Below, one piece after another: positions 1 to 8,050 of a stretch of 64,000 nt of DNA (position 1 is its first letter; every line of letters starts with the position of its first letter). The notes beneath the pieces are model-generated. The model did no database searches, was not told the origin of the DNA, and saw only the letters and a program-made list of their open reading frames with translations. Both the position numbers and the translations under genes were made by a program. Where the stretch lies: positions 78,371-142,370 of the forward strand of contig JAIOYP010000004.1 in NCBI GenBank assembly GCA_021741155.1, written 5' to 3'. Source of the stretch: Flavobacteriales bacterium (GTDB lineage Bacteria > Bacteroidota > Bacteroidia > UBA10329).

Positions 1-570
1 ATTACTCAACGGCAACTGTTGCTGGAACATTGAGATAATTCGTGCAGGAGTATCCTTCAGAACTGTGAAGGTCTTTGCATCATAGAAGGAAATGTCGCCA
101 TGCTCCATCAGGTCACTATACACGATGAGAGTCCGTTCATCGGCTTTACTTTGCGCAAGGGCGTTGAGTTGTTTTGCCAGCGGTAGATATACAGAGGAAT
201 GTTCACGACCCTTCTTTTCATTTCTCTGTTCGGCTGATATGCGGTCAAATTCCGATAGGAACCCTTTCACTTCTTTATCCCTCTCAAGCTGATTGCTAAA
301 CCAACGACTTCGTTGCGGTATGGAAATTTTCCATACTCTATTAAGACTGAGATTACTGATAGGTAGGGTTGTAAAGCGGATCCCAGCCCACGAGTCATTC
401 TTGAACTGGAAATGCTCTTTGATAACATCCATTTCAGGTTGCAGCCCATCCGTTTCGGTCACATCAGTAAGAAGAACAATCTCTTTGGCATAGGTCTGTC
501 CTTGGGCGATCCACGTGGTCAGAATAACCCCGACCAGAATTATTACAGGAATGATTACGAGCGGTCTCAT
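1..570 (-). CDS. Secreted or membrane-anchored protein with vWA-like pattern (3' end outside window)
   Basis: I do not recognise a named family. The frame is open from an ATG at 570 to the window edge, so about 190 N-terminal residues are visible. Residues 5-22 form a hydrophobic signal or anchor segment followed by AQGQ, suggesting export. The mature part opens with a strand ending in LLTDVTETD, and near residue 150 there is LIVYSDLMEH. This Asp-rich start with a later strand-SD pair resembles a von Willebrand A fold, but no complete DxSxS MIDAS is seen. The ATG overlaps the stop of the upstream membrane-protein gene (ATGA), so the two are probably translationally coupled. The location inside an integrative element suggests a mobility or accessory role; that is inference. 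Confidence 0.7.
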   Translation of the reverse strand, partial: MRPLVIIPVIILVGVILTTWIAQGQTYAKEIVLLTDVTETDGLQPEMDVIKEHFQFKNDSWAGIRFTTLPISNLSLNRVWKISIPQRSRWFSNQLERDKEVKGFLSEFDRISAEQRNEKKGREHSSVYLPLAKQLNALAQSKADERTLIVYSDLMEHGDISFYDAKTFTVLKDTPARIISMFQQQLPLSN

Positions 571-1619
571 GGCGTTGCGATATGAAGGCTTTCTTGTAAT
601 GAATCATTGACATCGAAACTGCTGAAGGTTGAATTACCATCCGACCGATATTGGATGTTCTCGTGGAGAAAGTCTGAAACACTTTGTCTTAAAAGTGAGT
701 GTATCCAGTCACGCATACTCTTCTCGCGCTTCGGCATGTTCTCATAATCTTTCATTAACGCCTTACGGTGCGTTTGCATCTCCGCCAATTCCGTGTCCGT
801 CTCTGTTTTTTCTCGGTTTGTATCGGCAATGGCCTTTTCCATTTTCATCTGCCTAACTTTATGTTTGACAGCTTCCCATGTAGGACATTTCGTGAGTACA
901 TATCCCGTTGCAAGGAGGAGGAGCCAATTCACTAGGATGAACATCACGGTCGAGATCTCCTCTGTACTTCCAGTAGCTTTCAAGTAGTCCATCCTGAGAT
1001 GTGCCAGAAAGTAGAAGACTATGGTATAGAAAACTGCCCAACCAAGTATGATGAGCCATCGTTGTGCTGAGGTCTTGGCGATAGAGAGGGTTTTTCTGTA
1101 GCCATGGAACAGGAGCATGATAGCGGCAGAAACACCCACTGCCATGATCATTGAGAACAAAAGGTTCTGTCCGAATATCTGGAAGGCCATCCCGTTGAAA
1201 CCAGTTTCGGCTGCTAACATGAAGAGTACCGCCAATAGCACGAATGGGAAAACCTTCCATGGATAATCCGAACTATCATGTGGCAGTTCTTTATCTAAGA
1301 TTGCCAGCTTATGGGTAAGCTGATGGGACTTGTCAATGGATTGCGAGATTCGTTCATCAAGCTGTTCAATAGCTGAATCAATTTCACCACTGACCTTATC
1401 AAGGTCGCGTTTGGATTCTTGATAGATCACCCTATATCCTTCTATGATGAAGTGGATATAGTGGTTGAGAGAATCCTTGGCCAAGGGAAGGTTCTGCTTT
1501 CCGAAGAAGCGACCTTTGTCCTTTGAATCGTGATTGAGCTGAGTATGCTTGCGCTGAACTTCTTGTTCAAGCGCATCAAGCGTGCCTATGCTTGAGGAAG
1601 CGAGAATTAGCGTTTTCAT
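567..1619 (-). CDS. Multi-pass membrane protein with flanking coiled coils
   Basis: Family unknown. From the ATG at 1619 the protein has about 350 residues. An N-terminal charged helical region (about 10-115) leads to four hydrophobic segments (about 120-270: FPFVLLAVLFML, LLFSMIMAVGVSAAIMLLF, WLIILGWAVFYTIVFYFL, ILVNWLLLLATGYVL). A second charged helix rich in K, E and T follows, then a Ser/Asp-rich tail. An in-frame ATG at 1754 overlaps the stop of the upstream small gene. The extra 45 residues it would add are compositionally odd (many G, P and S) and look like untranslated leader, so I prefer 1619; the longer form cannot be excluded. It overlaps the next gene by four bases. The layout suggests a membrane component of an element-encoded apparatus. 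Confidence 0.7.
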   Translation of the reverse strand: MKTLILASSSIGTLDALEQEVQRKHTQLNHDSKDKGRFFGKQNLPLAKDSLNHYIHFIIEGYRVIYQESKRDLDKVSGEIDSAIEQLDERISQSIDKSHQLTHKLAILDKELPHDSSDYPWKVFPFVLLAVLFMLAAETGFNGMAFQIFGQNLLFSMIMAVGVSAAIMLLFHGYRKTLSIAKTSAQRWLIILGWAVFYTIVFYFLAHLRMDYLKATGSTEEISTVMFILVNWLLLLATGYVLTKCPTWEAVKHKVRQMKMEKAIADTNREKTETDTELAEMQTHRKALMKDYENMPKREKSMRDWIHSLLRQSVSDFLHENIQYRSDGNSTFSSFDVNDSLQESLHIATP

Positions 1620-1750
1620 TTGTTGCGGTTTTAAGTGTTGGACTTGTTTAGATTTTGATGTGTCGTTTATATTGTACCATGACCCCGAAACGGGTTCAAC
1701 TGGCCCGGCCCGTATCATACCGGTTACTCTGAGGTGCTCGGAACCAGTGC

Positions 1751-1981
1751 TCATTTCCCGAGTTTCCAGATGATGTCATAGTATGTGGGAGAAGTTCCCA
1801 AGGCGAGGAGCAGATCACTGTCCGTCAGTGTTTCCTTCTCCGCAGGAAGACTGATGAATGTGCCTTTGCTTCGGTGACGGAAATGAAGATTTCCTTCTGA
1901 TTGGTGATTCTCCCTGTACCCGTACTCAGAGAGTTGTTCCCACACTTGATGGGCGGGATAGGTTTTGGCGGTTCTTTTCAT
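1751..1981 (-). CDS. Small basic protein, weakly HicA-like
   Basis: A 76-residue protein of unknown function. It has the order helix (QVWEQLSEYGY), strand (HFRHRSKGTFISLP) and helix (LTDSDLLLALG). The HFRH strand followed by a turn and a second strand is reminiscent of the double-stranded-RNA-binding-like fold of HicA and YcfA proteins, but the catalytic His region does not match well and no HicB partner is adjacent. It is the first gene of a leftward run with the membrane protein and the vWA-like protein. The start was chosen as the ATG directly following a purine-rich stretch, because the longer overlapping frame has no coding character. Confidence 0.5.
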   Translation of the reverse strand: MKRTAKTYPAHQVWEQLSEYGYRENHQSEGNLHFRHRSKGTFISLPAEKETLTDSDLLLALGTSPTYYDIIWKLGK

Positions 1982-2231
1982 TGCCTTTCATCTTTGGTTT
2001 ATATTCGTTTCCAAAGAATCTCAGGCACACCTGAAGTACTGACCGCAACATCTGAAAGAGGCTGATAGATAACGAGGAAAGACTTTCCATCCGACCGGGT
2101 CGAAAGACCTTGACAATCCGCATCACACTGTTATATACTCGGCTCAGCTTCGCCAAAGCGAAGGGCCGACAGTGCTGCGGACGGACTGATTTTCTTTTCA
2201 TTGCATCAGTTCTCCCAGGCGAGAATCGGTC

Positions 2232-2265
2232 ACCCACGAGCTCCAACTCGTGGGTCTTTTTTTCT
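2232..2265 (+). terminator. Rho-independent terminator facing right, no annotated gene upstream on that strand
   Basis: A nine-base-pair perfect stem (ACCCACGAG / CTCGTGGGT) with a six-base loop is followed by a run of T on the + strand. The T run is only on the right, so it should stop rightward transcripts. All confident genes here run leftward. Just upstream (about 2130-2200) are further stems, including CTTCGC-caaa-GCGAAG enclosed by CGGC/GCCG. The 1982-2411 stretch therefore holds no convincing gene but may encode a short structured RNA on the + strand. Confidence 0.6.
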
Positions 2266-2326
2266 ATGCACCTGTGATTCATAACTGGCACATAGGTACG
2301 GGTCAACCCGCCCTTTTATGGGGTCA

Positions 2327-2395
2327 GATATGTGGAAAAATGAATTCAGGATATATGGAAAAAATCCGAGCAGATATACGGAATCGTTCGAGAAT
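2327..2395. repeat. Three direct repeats at exact 23-bp spacing
   Basis: The sequence GATATrygGAAaaa occurs at 2327, 2350 and 2373, each copy starting exactly 23 bases after the last. The first 12-14 bases of each unit are conserved and the rest varies. The array lies between the TPR gene and the leftward three-gene run. It could be a binding array for a regulator or recombination-directionality factor, or an iteron-like site. Confidence 0.55.
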
Positions 2396-2411
2396 CAAGC
2401 TTTTTTCAGAA

Positions 2412-4319
2412 TCAATCTGACCGGGACAGGATTTCCATCAACCGTTCCTTGAGTAGTTCTTTTTTATGATATGGCCCCTTCGTTTCTTTTTCGTCTGAAT
2501 CTTTCTCTTTCACAACATCGAAACCAAGGTAAAGCTTCGTAAAATGCTTACTGATCATGTCTTCACCTCCACCGAAATTCGCATTGGATTTCCTCAAACG
2601 GTCCCTCCTCACGCTGTGGGTTTCAGAAGAAGACGGGTAATGCACAAAGTCCCTTAGAAGAATCAATTCTGATTCGTTGAGGTTCTCACCTGGGTGATGC
2701 AGTCCCACATAATTGACCAATGTCTTTTCATCCTCCTTGGTAAGCGGATTTCCAAAAACTACCTTAGGTAATGTGTGAGAAAAGCCGTTCTCAAATGGGG
2801 TTGTAGATTGGGATGTTCCATCTTCCGTTGCTGAGCCTTCCATTACCTCTCTAGGGTTACGATTCCTGCGATGGGCAAAGACTCCTAAAAGTGATAGTCC
2901 TAAGAGAAGCGCGGAACCTGCCACTCCGTAGTAAATATTATTACGCCTCTTTTCAATCCTTGATTCCTTTGAAAGCCTTGCTATCACCGATTGCACCTGC
3001 AATGAATCGTCTCGTTTTTCCTGAAGAGATTCAAGCTCATAGATACTGAGCAATTCCTTTTTCCAGTCTTCCCTTTTTTCGGCACTATCAAGCAGACTCC
3101 TATGAAGCTGGTACATCTTGAGGGCCTTAGTTGGATGACCCTCACTTTCAAATATCTTGTAAAGAACTTCTGCTGCTCCAATTTGTGAGTACAAGGCTTC
3201 GTCATTCTCAACTTCCAGCACTAGGTTTGCATATTTAGTAGCACTGTCGTACTGCCCTAAATGGTAGTGAACAATGGACTTCGCATAAAGGAACTCCGAG
3301 TTCGTACTGTTTTTCACCTCTCCTAGGGATTGGAGTGCGAGTTCATAATTTCCAGACCTTCCATGTACTGCGGATATGAGAGTTGTAGCGTAATCCTTGT
3401 AGTCACCTAAACCCAGTGAATCTGCCATTGATCTAAATCTGTATCCGCAGGACGCAGCAAGATCGTATTCTTCTTTAAGAAAATGGAGCATAAGAAGTTC
3501 ATTCATCAGAGCCATACGAAAGCCAATATCCTTGCTAAATCGTGGAACTTGATTTGCTGCAGCCAAGTGTTTAGCCGCAGAGTCAAGAATATGTAGTTCT
3601 AGGTATTGCCTTCCTATCAGTATGTGACCTCTGATCGCAATTCCGTTGCTCGTATCAGCGGTTGCCATAGCCTTACGTGCCAACTTAATAGAACTGTTCC
3701 TGTCGTTCATTCTAGCGTAATCAAATGCTAATGCCATGAGCACATCTGGCAAACATTCCTTTGAATAGAACTCATCCTCTGAACCGGAGAGCAACGAGAC
3801 TATCTGCATATGATAGTAGGCCGAGGAATCATGGCGACCAACCGATGACCAAGCGTCAGCGATTGCTTCAAGGATCATATTCTGAGCAATGGTATCTTCG
3901 AATGCAACACATTGTCGAAGTAAAAATCCCCTTAGCTGCTGTGCGTTTGTCAAAAGACCTTGCTCTTGCATGCTTTCCGCAACCTTTAAGAATACAAACA
4001 CTTTATCGAACCCATTCAACGTGTAAAACGTTGACAAGGCACTATAATCGGGGAGAACAAACTCCGTGTTAGCATATGACGAATCGCAGGAACCTGTAAT
4101 CGACAATTCTTCAACCACTCGATCAACAATGACTGATTCCATATCATCGGGAATCTCGAATTCTGACAGCAGCTCTACTATTTCATCTTCCGTTGGCATC
4201 TGAGCAATGCCTTCTTTTCCTATTACTATTCCTGAGAATAAACACAGAATAAAAATTGACTTCGTCAAGAAGGAACTTCCGCCTGAACCTCTTTTCTTTT
4301 TCACGCCTAAAGAAAACAA
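2412..4319 (-). CDS. TPR-repeat protein with one membrane span and a cytoplasmic tail
   Basis: 635 residues. A basic N-terminus and hydrophobic segment (about 20-38, FILCLFSGIVIG) act as a signal peptide. Residues 40-440 are alpha-helical with tetratricopeptide-like units, for example AYYHMQIV, AKHLAAANQ and ATKYANLVL. A charged coiled stretch precedes one transmembrane helix at about 461-480, followed by an RRNRN stop-transfer. The tail of about 150 residues is hydrophilic and contains a conserved-looking LTKEDEKTLVNYVGLHHPG. This is the plan of Bacteroidota TPR sensor proteins that have an LuxR or kinase tail, but here the tail has no recognisable HTH or kinase motif. It lies downstream of the T9SS propeller gene, separated by a terminator-like hairpin. 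Confidence 0.75.
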   Translation of the reverse strand: MFSLGVKKKRGSGGSSFLTKSIFILCLFSGIVIGKEGIAQMPTEDEIVELLSEFEIPDDMESVIVDRVVEELSITGSCDSSYANTEFVLPDYSALSTFYTLNGFDKVFVFLKVAESMQEQGLLTNAQQLRGFLLRQCVAFEDTIAQNMILEAIADAWSSVGRHDSSAYYHMQIVSLLSGSEDEFYSKECLPDVLMALAFDYARMNDRNSSIKLARKAMATADTSNGIAIRGHILIGRQYLELHILDSAAKHLAAANQVPRFSKDIGFRMALMNELLMLHFLKEEYDLAASCGYRFRSMADSLGLGDYKDYATTLISAVHGRSGNYELALQSLGEVKNSTNSEFLYAKSIVHYHLGQYDSATKYANLVLEVENDEALYSQIGAAEVLYKIFESEGHPTKALKMYQLHRSLLDSAEKREDWKKELLSIYELESLQEKRDDSLQVQSVIARLSKESRIEKRRNNIYYGVAGSALLLGLSLLGVFAHRRNRNPREVMEGSATEDGTSQSTTPFENGFSHTLPKVVFGNPLTKEDEKTLVNYVGLHHPGENLNESELILLRDFVHYPSSSETHSVRRDRLRKSNANFGGGEDMISKHFTKLYLGFDVVKEKDSDEKETKGPYHKKELLKERLMEILSRSD

Positions 4320-4405
4320 GAATTTGCAATACCATAAGATCCAAGTATTGTTGACGCTTTAACTCAGTGATCAACGGCACCCTTGTTCTATACCCCCTAT
4401 TCAAC

Positions 4406-4442
4406 AACAAAGCCGCCTCCACATGATGGAAACGGCTTTGTT
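4406..4442 (-). terminator. Terminator-like hairpin after the beta-propeller gene
   Basis: A perfect ten-base stem AACAAAGCCG / CGGCTTTGTT with an inner TCCA/TGGA pairing lies between the two leftward genes. The leftward T tract is weak (TTTGTTGTT), so termination may be partial. Confidence 0.55.
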
Positions 4443-4464
4443 CAATTCAAACTGTGAATGAAAT

Positions 4465-6228
4465 CTACCTCATCACAACGACCCTTTCATGATGGAGGGC
4501 TCGACCATTTTCAAGGATTCTGAGCACATATACATCGGGGGCTAACCCTTGAACGTCAATTCGAGTCTGCTCTTTGAGAACAGTGCCCAGAGAAACAATC
4601 TGTCCAGTACTGTTCATGATTTCATACGAGAGTGAGCCCGTGGTATGGGTTACTTCAAGATGGAATTGACTGTGAGCGGGATTAGGATAGACGACCACTG
4701 AAAATTCATCCGACCGGGAATCGACCGTTGTCACTATGTCTGGAACGGCAAGTGTATTGAACTTAGCAACTAAGAAATCGCCATTGCCAAAGCGAGGTAC
4801 TGCGGCCACCCCTGTATGATGGTTAAGTGAAAACGTGTTGGTGCTTGGGTTTTGGTCAATGAAATTTTCAACGAGGTAGACGTTATCCTGAAACGTTGCA
4901 TGTTTTTGATTTGAAGCATTGTAGAAGTCTTGACTATCATCTACAAACGCGCAGCTGGCATTAAAAGGGTCAGCGGTCTCCAACCAGCTACAGGTTTCAA
5001 GTTCTTTCATGTCATTGAATTTGAGCACGAAGATTTCACCTTCGAGTACCCCATCACCGATATAGTAGGAAGACGTGTCACCAAATACATCCCAATTCGT
5101 GTTACCACGACCCGAGACGTACAAGTTGATTTCTTCATCATAACTGACCGTGTATCCGCGCACAGAGCCAGACCCCCATTGTGATGAATCAGAGCCAAAG
5201 GCATGCCATAGAACGTTTCCTGATTCATCATATTCAAAAATGAAGATTGTCCTTCCTGATGTATTTGGAGAAGTGATGGCACCAAAATCAACCGCACCTT
5301 CAAAGAACCCTGTAGTCGCGATGCGATTATCAGGACTTACGGCAACGCCAAACCCACCCAGTTCAGCATTAGGACCAAGTCCTTTTTTCACCCATTGGAT
5401 TTGACCGCTGCTGGAATACTTGGCTAGGTAGTATGAGTTGTAGTTGGTACCCGTCACTGTGATGTTGTCGAACACCACACTGGTGCCGAAGAATCCTGTC
5501 ATGTATGCATTCCCGCTTGCATCTACGGCAACATCCATCGAGGAATTTCCAGAGAAGAAACCCGAGGCACCGCCTTTCCGTGCCCACTGAACGTTGCCAC
5601 TTGCACTCAGTTTGAAGATAAGGGATTCTGTAGCGTTGTTCGAGTTGGTGGAAATCTCAATGCCATCGAGCATTAGGGATGAACTGCTATGAAAGCCACT
5701 GACGATGATATTGTTATTGGGGTCGACAGCTACTCCCATGGGTATGTCGTATCCGGTTCCCAAGAAGGCTTTTGACCATAAATGGTTTCCTGATGGATCA
5801 GTTTTGAGTACGAAGATGTCTGAACCCTCCAGCATCGAATTATAGGTCGTTCCCCCAAAGGTGGTAGAGCCAAAAAAGTTACCGATGATGACAAGATTCC
5901 CATCATGATCAATCACCATATCCCGTGGTCGCTCTGCGCCAGGTGTCGTTCCTCCATAGGACTCTGCCCAAAGACAGGTGCCCGATGAATCAAGCTTTGC
6001 GATGAAGACGTTGTCGTTATCAAGGGCTGGAAGTGTAAATGCCCCGAATTGAATCTGACCGTGATACGATCCGGTGATATATACATTCCCTTGTTGATCT
6101 GTTGCCACAGCTAGAATCAGGTCTTCAAAGGCACTGGTACTGCCATACGAGTTAATCCATTCGAGCTGTTGGGCAGAGGCAGAGAATAAGCTTAAAACAA
6201 GAAGGGTTGAGGTGACGATGTGCTTCAT
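4465..6228 (-). CDS. Secreted SBBP-type beta-propeller protein with T9SS C-terminal domain
   Basis: 587 residues. A classic signal peptide ends at FSASAQQ (about residue 20). The body has repeated blade-like units of the pattern GNVYITGSYHG / FIAKLDSSG / WAESYGG, about seven to eight times between 25 and 480, as in SBBP (seven-bladed propeller-like) repeats. The last 80 residues begin with VVVYPNPA and end in VYVLRILENG...VVVMR, the type A sorting domain recognised by the type IX secretion system. It should therefore be exported to the cell surface or medium. It is the first gene of its leftward unit, divergent from the small XRE regulator across a palindromic operator. A large surface protein on an integrative element is probably cargo. 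Confidence 0.85.
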   Translation of the reverse strand: MKHIVTSTLLVLSLFSASAQQLEWINSYGSTSAFEDLILAVATDQQGNVYITGSYHGQIQFGAFTLPALDNDNVFIAKLDSSGTCLWAESYGGTTPGAERPRDMVIDHDGNLVIIGNFFGSTTFGGTTYNSMLEGSDIFVLKTDPSGNHLWSKAFLGTGYDIPMGVAVDPNNNIIVSGFHSSSSLMLDGIEISTNSNNATESLIFKLSASGNVQWARKGGASGFFSGNSSMDVAVDASGNAYMTGFFGTSVVFDNITVTGTNYNSYYLAKYSSSGQIQWVKKGLGPNAELGGFGVAVSPDNRIATTGFFEGAVDFGAITSPNTSGRTIFIFEYDESGNVLWHAFGSDSSQWGSGSVRGYTVSYDEEINLYVSGRGNTNWDVFGDTSSYYIGDGVLEGEIFVLKFNDMKELETCSWLETADPFNASCAFVDDSQDFYNASNQKHATFQDNVYLVENFIDQNPSTNTFSLNHHTGVAAVPRFGNGDFLVAKFNTLAVPDIVTTVDSRSDEFSVVVYPNPAHSQFHLEVTHTTGSLSYEIMNSTGQIVSLGTVLKEQTRIDVQGLAPDVYVLRILENGRALHHERVVVMR

Positions 6229-6286
6229 GACAAGATGTTTTTATGAATGAAATTACGTGGGGCAAGGTAGGTAAATATCATATATG

Positions 6287-6308
6287 TACCCTCATATATG
6301 AGGTTACA
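6287..6308. promoter_or_regulatory. Palindromic operator between the propeller gene and the XRE regulator
   Basis: A 22-base palindrome with a single mismatch is centred on the perfect 14-base core CCTCATATATGAGG (6290-6303). It starts about 30 bases before the regulator ATG and lies in the divergent promoter region. A related TATCATATATA motif follows the regulator near 6580. It is probably the binding site of the adjacent HTH protein. Confidence 0.55.
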
Positions 6309-6338
6309 TGGGCGCGGGACATCCACTAATCTCGCTTG

Positions 6339-6572
6339 ATGGCACAGAAAGAGCTTGACCCTAGACTTCTAAAGGTAGCAGCAGGTATTAAAGACCTACG
6401 TATCAAAGCAGGCTACACTTCACTGGAAGCGTTTGCCTTCGACCATGAGATTCCTCGCGTTCAGTATTGGAGGATGGAAACGGGAGCGAACCTTACCATG
6501 ATGAGCTTGTTGAAGGTGCTCGACATACACAAAGTGCATATGGAAGAGTTCTCCAAAAGCATTGGCATTTGA
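6339..6572 (+). CDS. Small XRE-type helix-turn-helix regulator
   Basis: 77 residues from the ATG at 6339; an in-frame TTG three bases earlier is less likely. The sequence has the five-helix XRE order: IKDLRIKAGYTS (helix 1), LEAFAFDHEIPRVQYWRMETG (helices 2 and 3 with the recognition turn) and LTMMSLLKVLDI. The whole protein is essentially one DNA-binding domain. It lies between a divergent secreted-protein gene and the convergent integrase, with a palindrome upstream. It probably controls cargo or excision and represses itself; that role is inferred from position. Confidence 0.8.
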   Translation: MAQKELDPRLLKVAAGIKDLRIKAGYTSLEAFAFDHEIPRVQYWRMETGANLTMMSLLKVLDIHKVHMEEFSKSIGI

Positions 6573-6598
6573 GTTGCATATCATATATATAGGTAGGA

Positions 6599-7813
6599 TT
6601 AATTCCCTCCTATGACCTTCTCCAGTGCTTCATCGGTATCCTTGAAGATGAAGTTCGATTGGTAGTTCACCGTGGTGGTGATGTTGGAGTGTCGATACAG
6701 TTTTTGAAGCATTTGTACGGGAATCTTGTCTCCTGAGATATTGCCGAAGGTGTGTCGAGCGATGTGCATACTGACCTTCTTTTCAATTCCAATCTCTGGA
6801 GTGATTTTCTTGAGTTGCTTGTTGAGTCTACTCACCGCCTCGGAGGTTTTCTTTTGAACCATGTACTTGTCGTTGAGGTCCTTTACCACTTCAAGTTCCG
6901 GAAAAACCAGATTGTGTATACGCTTCCTCTCAATGTACTTGTCGAGTATCCTTTGGGCTTTGGGGGATACTTTGAACGAACCTGATTTGTCATTCTTCCC
7001 CATTGTGTAGTACAGCCTTCCATCTTGAAAGTCTGACCACTTAAGGCGAAGGACATCAGATACGCGCATCCCAGCGAAATAGAAAGAGATGAGCCAGATG
7101 TTACGTGCATGATCTTGGATGGGAGAAAGGGCAGCTTCTTCGAGTATGGTCACTTCATCCGGTGAAAGGCCAATTTTCACGGAATCAGGGAACTTGATTT
7201 GAATCCCGTGTTTTCCGAAGGGATAGTGTTCAGCGGTGACGAATCCCGCTTGAATAGCCTGATTGAAGATGGTGCGTATGATGATGAGGTGATTGATGAT
7301 CGTTCGGTCTTTAATGTTCCGAGTGCGTTTGAGGTACGCGCTAAATCTCCGAAGGAGCGGGATGGTGATGTCTTGAAAGGCGATGTCAGCCCCATCCAAG
7401 AACTCTCTGAAATGATTGATGCGAGGTTTCTCTGCAACGTACCTGTTGAAGCTCCCTAAGTCTCGGAGGTTTTTGAGGTAGTCTTCCTCTGCGTAGCGGA
7501 AGAAGGATGAACCCTTCCCTGTTCCTTCAACGGTTTCTTTGATTGCTTTGGCAGTTGTTCGCTTACGCTTCGTTTGGTCGTCAATGGCTTGCCCGCTTAA
7601 CTCCGCTACTTTGTGAGCGATGAGGTTATTGAGCCGTGCTGCGTTCGAGTGCTTCTTTACCTGACAGGTGACTTCATCCCACTGATCGAGGCGAAGTTGG
7701 TATCCGAGATGGATGAATGAGCTTTTCCTATCTTTGGTAATGCGGATGGCAAGGGGGTAGGTGCCATCCTTTTTACTCTCCTTCTTTCTGAGTACTGCTT
7801 TAACTGATGCCAT
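6599..7813 (-). CDS. Tyrosine recombinase / integrase of the element
   Basis: About 404 residues from the ATG at 7813 (MASVKAVLRKKESKKDG), the usual N-terminus of Bacteroidota integrases with an arm-binding domain. An open upstream extension to 7903 would read through the GGTACAACAT repeats and is rejected. An SAM-like core-binding domain (about 100-200) precedes the catalytic domain. The catalytic residues are visible: Arg in AGMRVSDVLRLKW (about 247), HxxR in HIARHTFG (about 350), His in YRHSNITTT and the Tyr nucleophile in VNYQ (about 383). The gene is complete and intact and lies immediately left of a tRNA 3' fragment, the standard position for an integrase at the end of its element. It should catalyse integration and excision at that tRNA gene. 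Confidence 0.93.
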   Translation of the reverse strand: MASVKAVLRKKESKKDGTYPLAIRITKDRKSSFIHLGYQLRLDQWDEVTCQVKKHSNAARLNNLIAHKVAELSGQAIDDQTKRKRTTAKAIKETVEGTGKGSSFFRYAEEDYLKNLRDLGSFNRYVAEKPRINHFREFLDGADIAFQDITIPLLRRFSAYLKRTRNIKDRTIINHLIIIRTIFNQAIQAGFVTAEHYPFGKHGIQIKFPDSVKIGLSPDEVTILEEAALSPIQDHARNIWLISFYFAGMRVSDVLRLKWSDFQDGRLYYTMGKNDKSGSFKVSPKAQRILDKYIERKRIHNLVFPELEVVKDLNDKYMVQKKTSEAVSRLNKQLKKITPEIGIEKKVSMHIARHTFGNISGDKIPVQMLQKLYRHSNITTTVNYQSNFIFKDTDEALEKVIGGN

Positions 7814-7828
7814 GATGCGGATCGTTTG

Positions 7829-7869
7829 GGTACAACATAGGTACAACATTTTCCGATTTGGTACAACAT
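7829..7869. repeat. Three direct repeats GGTACAACAT upstream of the integrase
   Basis: Exact copies begin at 7829, 7840 and 7860, so they lie 11 and 20 bases apart, on roughly the same helical face. They lie between the integrase start and the attachment site. This fits arm-type sites bound by the integrase N-terminal domain, or sites for autoregulation of its promoter. Confidence 0.65.
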
Positions 7870-7949
7870 CATCTGGCCTTATTTTTTCACAATCTCCCTT
7901 CACACTGGGATTATTGAATCACATGGATCCATATGATATCAATAAATTA

Positions 7950-7995
7950 GGATTCATAACCCTGAGGTCGGGGGTTCAATTCCCCCTCTCGCTAC
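7950..7995 (+). other. Attachment site: 3' fragment of a CAU-anticodon tRNA gene
   Basis: The stretch reads as the 3' part of a tRNA. It has an anticodon loop TTCATAA (7953-7959), the 3' anticodon strand CCCTG, a five-base variable loop, a perfect T arm GGGGG-TTCAATT-CCCCC (7970-7986), the 3' acceptor strand TCTCGCT and discriminator A (7994). No matching D arm or acceptor 5' strand (AGCGAGA) occurs upstream, and pairing in the anticodon stem already fails at the 5' side. It is therefore a remnant left by integration into a tRNA-Met or tRNA-Ile2 gene. Its orientation predicts that the intact tRNA lies at the far left end of the element, outside the window. Confidence 0.85.
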
Positions 7996-8050
7996 AAAAG
8001 CTCTTTGTCTGAGTCATTTCGTTCAATTCCAAACGAATTTACAAACTATC

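Noticed and set aside
1620..1754. 45-residue N-terminal extension of the membrane coiled-coil protein
   Set aside because: Although its ATG overlaps the previous stop, the residues are Gly/Pro/Ser-rich and unlike the rest; MKTLILASSS at 1619 is the more natural start.
1926..2306. 126-codon minus-strand frame
   Set aside because: It overlaps the better-supported 76-residue gene in another frame and runs through a hairpin terminator. It has no coding signature.
7950..7995. Functional tRNA gene
   Set aside because: The D arm, acceptor 5' strand and a proper anticodon stem are missing upstream, so only the 3' part is present.
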